This document shows, piece after piece, positions 1 through 5,183 of a stretch of DNA of 5,183 nucleotides. How positions within the stretch are numbered: position 1 is the stretch's first letter; each line of letters starts with the position of its first letter. The stretch is from Bdellovibrionales bacterium (GTDB taxonomy: Bacteria > Bdellovibrionota > Bdellovibrionia > Bdellovibrionales > Bdellovibrionaceae), in NCBI GenBank assembly GCA_027320785.1, contig DAHVKR010000127.1, positions 1 to 5,183 of the forward strand, given 5' to 3'. A program made the position numbers and the translations under genes. A model generated the notes under the pieces. It was not told the DNA's origin, made no database searches, and was given only the letters and a program-made list of their open reading frames with translations.

Positions 1-1064
1 CGTGGATCGGGAGCAAATGCCTTAAGATGATGGAGAATCCTTCCTCCAGTAGCCATTCCGCTCGCAGAAATTATAATCATAGGGCCATGCTTTAAGTTTA
101 ATGACTTGGACTCTTCAACAGATTTCACATAGTGAACTACACCACACATATCATCACATTCTTTTTCAGTTAATTTGTGTTGCGATTTGAACTCACAAAA
201 TAAGTCAGTCACATTAGTTGCCATCGGACTATTCAGAAAGATCGGAATACTTGGGATCTGTCGTTCATTTTTCAATTCCGCCAAGTAATGCATAAGCGCT
301 TGGGCTCGCCCTACCGTGAAGGCAGGAATTAAAATGACTCCTTTTTTCTGAGAAGCCTCTTGAATAATTTCTTTTAATTCAGACTTTATATCGGTTTCTG
401 GGTGAATGCGATTTCCGTATGTGGATTCTGTAACTAAATAGTCAATCCTTGGCAAATGGGCGGGTGGATAAAGAATAGGATCATTAAGGCGCCCGATATC
501 TCCCGTAAATGCAATGATTTTGCCGTCGCCTTCGACAATTACGGAAGCGGCCCCAAGTATGTGCCCTGCATATCGAAAGGTGATCTTAAGTCCAGGAATG
601 ACTTCAAATGCTTCATCGAATTGATGAACTTGAAATTGCTTAAGGGATTCTAAGGCATCCTCTTTTGTAAAAAGAGCAAGAGCAGGAGCATGTTTGGAAA
701 GATGTTTTCGATTTAACCATTCCGCCTCTTCCTCTTGGAGAAAACCAGTGTCAGGTAAAAGAATTTGGCAAAGACCTTTTGTGGGTGGAGTGCAGTGGAT
801 TTTGCCTTTAAAACCTTCCTTCAGCAGTTTCGGAATGAGGCCAGAATGGTCGATATGGGCATGAGTGAGAACAACTGCATCGATTGAACTGGGATCAATT
901 GGAAAACGATCCCAGTTTTTTAATCTTAACTCCTTAAGACCTTGGAACAGACCACAGTCGATTAGAATCTTGCGCTCATTGAAAGTGAGAAGATATTTTG
1001 AACCCGTCACTGTCTGAGCGGCACCAAGAAATCTTAAGCGTAATTTTGATTGATCTTGCCCCAT
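1..1064 (-). CDS. Beta-CASP metallo-beta-lactamase-fold RNase-like protein, 3' end missing
   Basis: Seen: an open frame from ATG at 1064 down to the window edge (354 codons, no stop). The protein opens with the family hallmark FLGAAQTVTGS (residues 12-22), then the zinc motif HAHIDH (68-73), AGHILGA (166-172; H168), TGDIG (187-191; D189), TESTYGNR (212-219; E213, beta-CASP motif A) and SASGMATGGRILHHL (333-347). All visible metal ligands are intact, so the enzyme is probably active. Known: such proteins are cytoplasmic Zn-dependent ribonucleases related to CPSF-73 and are usually about 450-470 aa. The C-terminal part with the later beta-CASP histidine motifs (FSAHAD-like) therefore lies off the left edge. 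The start is supported by GAAAGG 10 nt upstream, a slightly long spacing. It lies 5 nt after the methyltransferase stop, so it is probably the third gene of the leftward operon. Family call firm; substrate and any metal-stress role unknown. Confidence 0.9.
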   Translation of the reverse strand, partial: MGQDQSKLRLRFLGAAQTVTGSKYLLTFNERKILIDCGLFQGLKELRLKNWDRFPIDPSSIDAVVLTHAHIDHSGLIPKLLKEGFKGKIHCTPPTKGLCQILLPDTGFLQEEEAEWLNRKHLSKHAPALALFTKEDALESLKQFQVHQFDEAFEVIPGLKITFRYAGHILGAASVIVEGDGKIIAFTGDIGRLNDPILYPPAHLPRIDYLVTESTYGNRIHPETDIKSELKEIIQEASQKKGVILIPAFTVGRAQALMHYLAELKNERQIPSIPIFLNSPMATNVTDLFCEFKSQHKLTEKECDDMCGVVHYVKSVEESKSLNLKHGPMIIISASGMATGGRILHHLKAFAPDP

Positions 1065-1069
1065 GCTTT

Positions 1070-1741
1070 CTAGACCTTTCGCTCAGATGCCGATTCTCTT
1101 GAGTTCAGTTTTAAATTTGGAAAAAACCTCGGAGTTGTAGCGGCATACCGCCGGTAGGCATCGCCAAATTCTTTTTCCACATCATGCTCTTCTTTAATTG
1201 AAAGCCGAGCATAAGTAACTACTAGGATGGGGAACATGATGAGCGTTGGAATAGTGGGCCATTGCAATAAAAATCCCAACATTATCATTGTGAAGGCAGC
1301 GTATTGTGGATGTCTAACATATGAATAAGGGCCTGTCGTCGCGAGAGTTTTTGTTGTTTGGGCCTTGTAAAGGATTTTCCAGGAAGCAGAGAGTAGAAAA
1401 AATCCAACTATTATTAAAATATTGCTTATAATATGCAGAACATCGAAATGTGGGTCACCTTTAAGGCCCAACAATGTATGAAGCAAATGCCCATTATCAT
1501 GTGATAAAAAATTTATTTGAGGATACCGTTGGGATAACCAGCCCGAAAGCATGTAAATCGACAAAGGAAAACCGTACATCTCAATAAACAAAGCCACTAT
1601 AAAAGCCGAAAATGTTCCGAATGTTCTCCAATCTGTTTTCGTCCGTGGCTTGAAAAAACTAAAAGCGAAAAACACAAAAATAATTGAGTTAATGATGACA
1701 AGACTCCAAAGCCCGTAAGCTGGTGTATCTGAGTGGTCCAT
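1070..1741 (-). CDS. Isoprenylcysteine/phospholipid methyltransferase-like integral membrane protein
   Basis: A 223-aa hydrophobic protein with about five predicted membrane segments (roughly residues 12-30, 42-62, 101-119, 147-160 and 161-180). Its C-terminal half carries the ICMT/PEMT-type signature: GPYSYVRHPQY (137-147), then KEEHDVEKEFGDAYRRYA (183-200, with the paired glutamates E184-E185) and a PRFFP end. In the family these residues form the SAM-binding and active-site region of inner-membrane methyltransferases acting on lipid-like or prenyl substrates. The bacterial substrate is not known. The start is well fixed: AAGGAGG (plus coordinates 1749-1755) lies 7 nt upstream, and the ATG overlaps the preceding TAA by one base (TAATG), implying translational coupling. 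Bacterial ICMT-like genes are often seen beside copper ATPase genes, but what they modify there is unexplained. Function beyond family membership is inference. Confidence 0.85.
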   Translation of the reverse strand: MDHSDTPAYGLWSLVIINSIIFVFFAFSFFKPRTKTDWRTFGTFSAFIVALFIEMYGFPLSIYMLSGWLSQRYPQINFLSHDNGHLLHTLLGLKGDPHFDVLHIISNILIIVGFFLLSASWKILYKAQTTKTLATTGPYSYVRHPQYAAFTMIMLGFLLQWPTIPTLIMFPILVVTYARLSIKEEHDVEKEFGDAYRRYAATTPRFFPNLKLNSRESASERKV

Positions 1742-1968
1742 TATTTTGCCTCCTTGTTGTTGGCAGTAGAATGATCTTCATGGCCTGAGTGATTGTGATG
1801 TCCACGGTGCATGAAAACGTGCATGAGTGGACAGGCCAAAAGAAATATATATGGCAAAAACTGAAAGACGTGGGCCCTGTGCTCAGTTAAAAGAAAATAA
1901 CCAATAATTAATATGGCCCCCCATGTTCCTATTTTATATAGATTCCAATTACCTGTTTCTTGTTTCAT
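1741..1968 (-). CDS. DUF2933-type small membrane protein with His-rich C-terminus
   Basis: A 75-aa protein with two hydrophobic segments (about residues 14-28 and 34-53) separated by a short TEHRAH turn, then a hydrophilic tail rich in histidine (H54, H57, H58, H60, H63, H66). The second helix ends in LLACPLMHVFMH (43-54), which puts Cys46, Met49, His50, Met53 and His54 at the membrane face. This matches the pattern I recall for DUF2933 proteins, typically encoded with ICMT-like genes and heavy-metal ATPases. The Cys/Met/His content suggests metal binding or relay, but no biochemical role is established. The start is supported by GAGAGG (plus 1976-1981) with 7-nt spacing. It is the first gene of the leftward unit and overlaps the methyltransferase start by one base. 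Confidence 0.85.
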   Translation of the reverse strand: MKQETGNWNLYKIGTWGAILIIGYFLLTEHRAHVFQFLPYIFLLACPLMHVFMHRGHHNHSGHEDHSTANNKEAK

Positions 1969-2027
1969 TTAGATACCTCTCTTTTTTGTGACATTTCGTC
2001 CCGTTTGTTTTGACAGAAAGTCTCAAA

Positions 2028-2055
2028 AATTTACTCCAATTGCTCTCTGTTTCAA
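2028..2055 (-). promoter_or_regulatory. Candidate leftward promoter (proximal)
   Basis: On the minus strand, TTGAAA (plus 2050-2055; five of six to consensus) is followed after 16 nt by TAAATT (plus 2028-2033; four of six). It would start transcription near 2021, giving a leader of about 50 nt before the DUF2933 start. It is a moderate match in AT-rich DNA and competes with the distal candidate that contains the operator-like palindrome. Confidence 0.3.
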
Positions 2056-2065
2056 GATAAGTCCT

Positions 2066-2097
2066 TATATACAGGATACTAGCAGGTAGTATGCCAA
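2066..2097 (-). promoter_or_regulatory. Candidate leftward promoter (distal), spanning operator-like site 2
   Basis: On the minus strand, TTGGCA (plus 2092-2097; five of six) stands upstream of an AT-rich TGTATATAAG block. The best-spaced -10 is TGTATA (18 nt, poor match). The better match TATATA (2066-2071) needs a 20-nt spacer. The attraction is positional: the second ATACT-N7-AGTAT palindrome lies between the two elements, as in the rightward promoter. The promoter is weak on sequence alone and the call rests partly on that analogy. Confidence 0.35.
2076..2092. promoter_or_regulatory. Second operator-like palindrome (CsoR/RcnR type)
   Basis: ATACT-AGCAGGT-AGTAT has the same perfect 5-bp arms and 7-bp centre spacing as the operator in the rightward promoter. 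The centre is less G-rich (AGCAGGT against GGGTGGG). The centres of the two sites (2084 and 2158) are 74 bp apart, close to seven helical turns. It is probably the repressor site for the leftward operon. The changed centre may mean weaker binding or different DNA shape. Confidence 0.6.
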
Positions 2098-2140
2098 ATG
2101 GCCTTTTATTTGCACATAGATATCAATAAGATATGGTTAG

Positions 2141-2169
2141 TTGACATACATACTGGGTGGGAGTATAAT
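2141..2169 (+). promoter_or_regulatory. Consensus sigma70 promoter of the repressor/ATPase operon
   Basis: TTGACA (2141-2146) and TATAAT (2164-2169) both match consensus six of six and are 17 nt apart, so the unrepressed promoter should be strong. The expected transcription start is about 2176-2177. The repressor operator (2150-2166) fills the spacer and covers the first three bases of the -10 box, so bound repressor would exclude RNA polymerase. Confidence 0.88.
2150..2166. promoter_or_regulatory. CsoR/RcnR-family operator within the rightward promoter
   Basis: ATACT-GGGTGGG-AGTAT is a perfect 5-bp inverted repeat around a G-tract. It matches the known RcnR-type operator form, TACT-G6-N-AGTA, with one T inside the G-run. 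It lies between the -35 and -10 boxes immediately upstream of the gene for a repressor of this family, the usual autoregulatory arrangement. Confidence 0.85.
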
Positions 2170-2194
2170 GAGGCTTATGGCTAGAAGTAAAAAT

Positions 2195-2494
2195 ATGAAC
2201 AAAAATAAAGAGACTCAACCAACATCATTGCAACATCCCGACCACTCTTTGGAAATGCCCCGCCTCAAGCGAGTCATTGGCCAAATGGAAGGTATTGAGA
2301 GAATGATTGAAGAGCGGAGATACTGCCCTGACATTCTTCAGCAGCTTCGAGCTGCGCAATCAGCAATAAAAGCTTTAGAACTTCAGATATTAAAAACACA
2401 TTTATCATCTTGCATTCGGACCGCTGCAAAAAATGAAAAAAGCCCCGTATTCGATGAAAAGTTAAAAGAATTTTTAGACCTTATAAAGAATTGA
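2195..2494 (+). CDS. csoR: CsoR-family metal-sensing transcriptional repressor, probably Cu(I)
   Basis: A 99-aa all-alpha protein of the CsoR/RcnR family. It carries the core [18 protein letters not shown] (residues 21-38), RYCPDIL (42-48), the helix with LKTHLSSC (66-73), and a terminal [10 protein letters not shown] helix. Cys44, His69 and Cys73 reproduce the Cys-His-Cys spacing of M. tuberculosis CsoR (C36, H61, C65), and Tyr43 precedes the first ligand. This favours Cu(I) over the Ni/Co or formaldehyde sensors. In the family, apo-protein tetramers bind the operator and metal releases them. The frame stays open to TTG 2141, but that codon is the -35 box. ATG 2168 overlaps the -10, and ATG 2177 would be leaderless. 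ATG 2195, with a weak AGAAG 7 nt upstream, is preferred. The gene is first in the ATPase operon, ends 7 nt before the next start, and probably represses both arms. Confidence 0.88.
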   Translation: MNKNKETQPTSLQHPDHSLEMPRLKRVIGQMEGIERMIEERRYCPDILQQLRAAQSAIKALELQILKTHLSSCIRTAAKNEKSPVFDEKLKEFLDLIKN

Positions 2495-2501
2495 GGAATT
2501 C

Positions 2502-4859
2502 ATGGACCATAGTAAACATCAACACCCTAATCACGATCACACTCACCATCACAGTGATTCTAAATTAACAGTTAAAGATCCAGTCTGCGGAATGAACGTT
2601 GATCCAAATAATGCAAAAGGTGGCAGCTCACGCTACGAGGATCACGATTATTATTTCTGCAACCCAAAGTGCAAGACCAAATTCGATTTAGAGCCGGCGA
2701 AATACCTATCACCTCAAATTGAAATCAAAAAGCTCCCCAAAGATGTTGAATATACATGCCCCATGCATCCAGAAGTGCGGCAGATCGGCCCCGGCAGTTG
2801 TCCAATCTGCGGAATGGCCTTAGAGCCTGTGACAATTTCTTTGGATCATGAGGAGGACAATTCCGAATACCTCGACATGAGAAAACGATTTTGGGTTGGA
2901 ACTGTTTTAAGTATTCCGCTCCTCTTTATCACTATGGGAGGACGACATCTCATTCATTCACAAGGGCTTCTTGAATTTCTACCGTGGCTTGAGGTGATAC
3001 TTGCTTCTCCCGTTGTTGTTTGGGGTGGTTGGCCATTCTATGAAAGATTCTGGCAATCTATTAAGAATAAATCCCTGAACATGTTTACGCTGATTGGGTT
3101 AGGTGTTGCTGTGGCTTATATCTACAGCTTAGTCGCCGTTTTATTTCCTCAAATGTTTCCTGATTCGTTCAGAGACTCAATGACCGGTGAAGTTGGGCTC
3201 TATTTTGAAGCTGCAAGTGTGATCGTGACGCTTGTTTTGTTAGGACAAGTTCTAGAATTAAAGGCTCGTGGGCAAACCAGCGCTGCTATCAAAGCACTGC
3301 TTGGTCTTGCGCCCAAAACAGCTCGAAAAATAATGCCAGATGGGTCTGAGGTCGATGTACCGCTAGAAGAAATCCACGTTGGCGATAAGCTTCGCGTTCG
3401 ACCAGGCGAAAAGATTCCAGTGGATGGAAAAGTTCTTTCAGGATTATCATCGGTTGATGAGTCCATGGTGAGTGGTGAGCCTATTCCAGTTGAAAAGATC
3501 GAAGGCTCTAAAGTTGTTGGAGCGACGATCAATGGGACAGGAACATTGGTGATGCAAGCTGAAAAAGTCGGAAAGGATACTCTGCTTTCACAAATCGTTC
3601 AAATGGTAGCAGAAGCGCAAAGATCAAGAGCACCAATTCAAAAGCTGGTGGATCAAGTTTCAGCCTATTTTGTACCCGCTGTTATTTTAGTAGCGGTGCT
3701 TACGTTCGTCATTTGGTCTATCTGGGGAACCGAGCCAAAGTTAGCACATGCAGTTATAAACGCGGTCGCAGTTCTAATCATTGCTTGTCCTTGTGCCTTA
3801 GGCCTCGCTACACCCATGTCCATCATGGTGGCGACAGGTCGCGGAGCAACTATGGGTGTTTTATTTAAAAACGCCGAAGCTATCGAATTGATGAGAAAGG
3901 TCAATACGCTCGTTATTGATAAAACGGGTACACTCACGCTCGGAAGGCCAAAGCTCGTAACTATAAAGTCATTCGAAAATTTCTCTGAAAACGAACTTTT
4001 ATCTCTAGGTGCGAGCTTAGAGCAATCGAGTGAACACCCTTTGGCTGCTGCCATAGTTACAGGAGCCAAAGAAAAGCAGATCACTTTAAATTCTGCTGAC
4101 GATTTCAAATCTATAACTGGCAAAGGCGCGTCCGCAAAGGTTGCTGGACGACAAGTAGCTATAGGCAATAAGGCCCTTCTGCAAGAAATTAAGGTTGATC
4201 TCGGTAGCGCTGAAGCAGAAGCCGACCGTTTAAGAGAAGATGGCCAGACAGTCATGTATGTGGCTGTTGATGGAAAGCTTGCCGGTCTTTTGGGAGTTAC
4301 CGATCCAATCAAAGAAACAACTCTACCGGCTATTAAGGCCCTTCGCGAAATTGGAATCAAGGTCATTATGATGACTGGGGATAACAAAAAAACAGCCGAA
4401 GCCGTTGCAAAGAAAGTTGGACTTGATGGTTTTTTTGCAGACGTTCTCCCTCAAGGAAAAGCCGATCTAGTTAAAAAACTTCAAAGCGAAGGACGATTCG
4501 TCGGTATGGCTGGCGACGGTATTAATGACGCTCCCGCATTGGCACAGGCCCAGGTTGGTATTGCCATGGGAACCGGAACTGACGTTGCGATGAACAGCGC
4601 TGGCGTGACTCTTATAAAAGGAGACCTCATGGGAATCGTAAGAGCCCGAGCTCTGAGCGAAGGTACTTTAAGCAACATTAAGCAAAATCTTTTCTTCGCT
4701 TTTGTTTATAATGCACTTGGAGTCCCTGTTGCGGCCGGGATTCTTTATCCGTTTTTTGGACTCCTTTTAAGCCCTATTATCGCCGCTGCCGCGATGGCCT
4801 TAAGCTCTGTGTCGGTTATCGGAAATGCCTTAAGACTTAAGAAGGTCAGATTGACATGA
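2502..4859 (+). CDS. copA: Cu(I)-exporting P1B-type ATPase with His-rich, YHS and heavy-metal-binding N-terminal domains
   Basis: A 785-aa inner-membrane pump that couples ATP hydrolysis to export of a soft metal, probably Cu(I). Order: His-rich leader (2-18); YHS domain (about 25-69; C29, C53, C57); heavy-metal-binding domain (84-110; CPMHPE with C86 and H89, then CPICGM with C100 and C103); helices near 131-147, 157-178, 193-214 and 233-253; actuator domain with SGEP (324-327); helices near 388-408 and 416-439 with the metal-site CPC (429-431); phosphorylation site DKTGT (D473); HP motif (H512-P513); TGDN (625-628); GDGIND (671-676); and two last helices. Tyr736-Asn737 and Met765-x-x-Ser-Ser in those helices fit the Cu(I)/Ag(I) P1B-1 class. 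There is no classical ferredoxin-like CxxC domain at the N-terminus. The ATG is supported by GAGG 5 nt upstream, overlapping the csoR TGA. Length and motifs are complete. Silver as an additional substrate cannot be excluded. Confidence 0.95.
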   Translation: MDHSKHQHPNHDHTHHHSDSKLTVKDPVCGMNVDPNNAKGGSSRYEDHDYYFCNPKCKTKFDLEPAKYLSPQIEIKKLPKDVEYTCPMHPEVRQIGPGSCPICGMALEPVTISLDHEEDNSEYLDMRKRFWVGTVLSIPLLFITMGGRHLIHSQGLLEFLPWLEVILASPVVVWGGWPFYERFWQSIKNKSLNMFTLIGLGVAVAYIYSLVAVLFPQMFPDSFRDSMTGEVGLYFEAASVIVTLVLLGQVLELKARGQTSAAIKALLGLAPKTARKIMPDGSEVDVPLEEIHVGDKLRVRPGEKIPVDGKVLSGLSSVDESMVSGEPIPVEKIEGSKVVGATINGTGTLVMQAEKVGKDTLLSQIVQMVAEAQRSRAPIQKLVDQVSAYFVPAVILVAVLTFVIWSIWGTEPKLAHAVINAVAVLIIACPCALGLATPMSIMVATGRGATMGVLFKNAEAIELMRKVNTLVIDKTGTLTLGRPKLVTIKSFENFSENELLSLGASLEQSSEHPLAAAIVTGAKEKQITLNSADDFKSITGKGASAKVAGRQVAIGNKALLQEIKVDLGSAEAEADRLREDGQTVMYVAVDGKLAGLLGVTDPIKETTLPAIKALREIGIKVIMMTGDNKKTAEAVAKKVGLDGFFADVLPQGKADLVKKLQSEGRFVGMAGDGINDAPALAQAQVGIAMGTGTDVAMNSAGVTLIKGDLMGIVRARALSEGTLSNIKQNLFFAFVYNALGVPVAAGILYPFFGLLLSPIIAAAAMALSSVSVIGNALRLKKVRLT

Positions 4860-4881
4860 TCTATTCTCATAGCGGTGAACA

Positions 4882-4916
4882 CCGTAGAGCTAACGGTTGC
4901 TACGGCGGCATTTTTT
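4882..4916 (+). terminator. Weak candidate Rho-independent terminator of the csoR-copA unit
   Basis: CCGTAG (4882-4887) pairs perfectly with CTACGG (4900-4905) around a 12-nt loop, and a six-T run follows at 4911-4916. It lies 22 nt after the ATPase stop, where a terminator is expected. Against it, the stem is only 6 bp, the loop is large, and five bases (CGGCA) separate the stem from the T-run. Confidence 0.4.
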
Positions 4917-4947
4917 AATTTTCTCGACAATCTTCGCCGTCTCAATT

Positions 4948-5183
4948 CTAACTTTGGAAAATCATCAGGATGCGGTGGAGATTGGCATTCGCAAATATGA
5001 TCAATTTGGAAATCTTGTGTGCAGTGTGATCGTAGGCAAGAATATCATACATTGACCTATTTGGGAAACCGACCATAAAAGTAAGAAGACTTACGATCAA
5101 TGAGCAAAAAATAAAGCAGCAAAACCCGATAGCCTCACGACGGCCGCGCTGATGATTGGTGCTTTTGATGCTACCCAGTGGAA
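4948..5183 (-). CDS. Possible C-terminal end of an unrecognised membrane protein (partial)
   Basis: On the minus strand a frame is open from the right edge to TAG at 4948-4950, about 77 codons. The translation has a basic stretch (HQRGRRE), a hydrophobic segment rich in Phe/Cys/Leu (roughly from IGFCCF to FMVGF), then a tail containing YDILAYDHTAHK and ANLHRIL. That is plausible for one transmembrane helix plus a short tail. An internal ATG at 5076 has no Shine-Dalgarno. It would converge on the ATPase. I do not recognise a family. Shorter open frames overlap it (plus 4894-5055; minus 5183-5097 in another frame), so it may be chance. Confidence 0.25.
   Translation of the reverse strand, partial: PLGSIKSTNHQRGRREAIGFCCFIFCSLIVSLLTFMVGFPNRSMYDILAYDHTAHKISKLIIFANANLHRILMIFQS

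Larger units (their letters stand above)
1969..2140. other. Divergent intergenic control region between the two operons
   Basis: This non-coding gap separates the leftward DUF2933 unit from the rightward repressor/ATPase unit. Besides the promoters and operators listed separately, it holds an AT-rich perfect inverted repeat, ATATC-AATAA-GATAT (2120-2134), just upstream of the rightward -35 box. Two TGACA copies also occur at 1989-1993 and 2011-2015, within the probable leader of the leftward transcript. I see no RNA gene or riboswitch. Confidence 0.7.
4860..5183. other. Region downstream of the ATPase without an assigned gene
   Basis: After the ATPase stop there is no gene I recognise. The stretch holds a terminator-like hairpin (4882-4916), a 12-bp palindrome CGGTGAACACCG (4873-4884) that overlaps that hairpin, an ACGGCG/CGCCGT pair (4902-4907 and 4935-4940), and a small GTAAG-AAGA-CTTAC hairpin (5081-5094). 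Short open frames occur on both strands, and the longest is listed separately. No tRNA, insertion-sequence end or CRISPR repeat is visible. Confidence 0.6.

Noticed and set aside
456..653. 65-codon plus-strand open frame
   Set aside because: It lies wholly inside the minus-strand beta-CASP gene, whose conserved motifs are read in the other direction, and it has no recognisable content.
2010..2015. TTGACA on the plus strand as a second rightward promoter
   Set aside because: No acceptable -10 box follows at 16-18 nt (ACTCCA at 17 nt).
2141..2194. N-terminal extension of the repressor from TTG 2141 or ATG 2168
   Set aside because: These codons are the -35 and -10 boxes of a consensus promoter and lie upstream of the likely transcript start.
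21..4841. Eight CTTAAG hexamers (at 21, 585, 639, 933, 1033, 4799, 4829 and 4836)
   Set aside because: This is more than the one or two expected by chance, but most lie in coding DNA and can come from Leu-Lys and other codon pairs in an AT-leaning genome. There is no regular spacing or shared context.
2502..4859. SGEP instead of TGEP in the ATPase actuator domain as a defect
   Set aside because: Serine at this position is found in working P1B ATPases; the catalytic glutamate E326 and all other motifs are intact.
4873..4884. CGGTGAACACCG as the ATPase operon terminator
   Set aside because: The loop would be 2-4 nt with a 4-5 bp stem and no T-run follows directly; the overlapping CCGTAG/CTACGG hairpin fits better.
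3200..4945. Four minus-strand open frames antisense to the ATPase (65-240 codons)
   Set aside because: They are shadows of the ATPase coding frame with low-complexity Ser/Ala/Pro-rich translations, no family motifs and no supporting Shine-Dalgarno.

Overview
The window holds a divergent metal-resistance locus, most likely for copper, from a bacterium of moderate-to-low G+C (low 40s by eye, not counted). Gene style (Shine-Dalgarno sequences, sigma70-type promoter, short intergenic gaps, P1B ATPase with YHS and heavy-metal-binding domains) suggests a Gram-negative, proteobacteria-like host. The sequence alone does not fix the genus.

Left arm (1-1968, minus strand). Three tightly packed genes are read leftward. 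They are a 75-aa two-helix protein with a His-rich tail (DUF2933 type), a 223-aa isoprenylcysteine/phospholipid methyltransferase-like membrane protein, and a beta-CASP metallo-beta-lactamase-fold RNase-like protein that runs off the left edge. The first two overlap by one base (TAATG) and the last two are 5 nt apart, so they look like one transcription unit.

Control region (1969-2194). A near-ideal sigma70 promoter (TTGACA, 17 nt, TATAAT) faces right, and a perfect 5+7+5 palindrome, ATACT-GGGTGGG-AGTAT, sits in its spacer. A second copy of the same arms, ATACT-AGCAGGT-AGTAT, lies 74 bp to the left, within a weaker candidate leftward promoter. These look like operators for the CsoR/RcnR-family repressor encoded immediately to the right. 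If so, one metal sensor controls both arms.

Right arm (2195-4859, plus strand). This arm encodes a CsoR-like repressor with the Cys-His-Cys copper-site pattern. Seven bases later comes a 785-aa Cu(I)-type P1B ATPase carrying a His-rich leader, a YHS domain and a CPMHPE/CPICGM metal-binding domain ahead of its membrane core. In the simplest model, excess copper releases the repressor, the ATPase exports Cu(I), and the left-arm membrane proteins and nuclease are co-induced. The role of the nuclease is unknown.

Right end (4860-5183). This is a non-assigned stretch with a weak terminator-like hairpin after the ATPase and several short open frames. The longest is a possible minus-strand membrane-protein tail entering from the right edge. 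None is recognisable.
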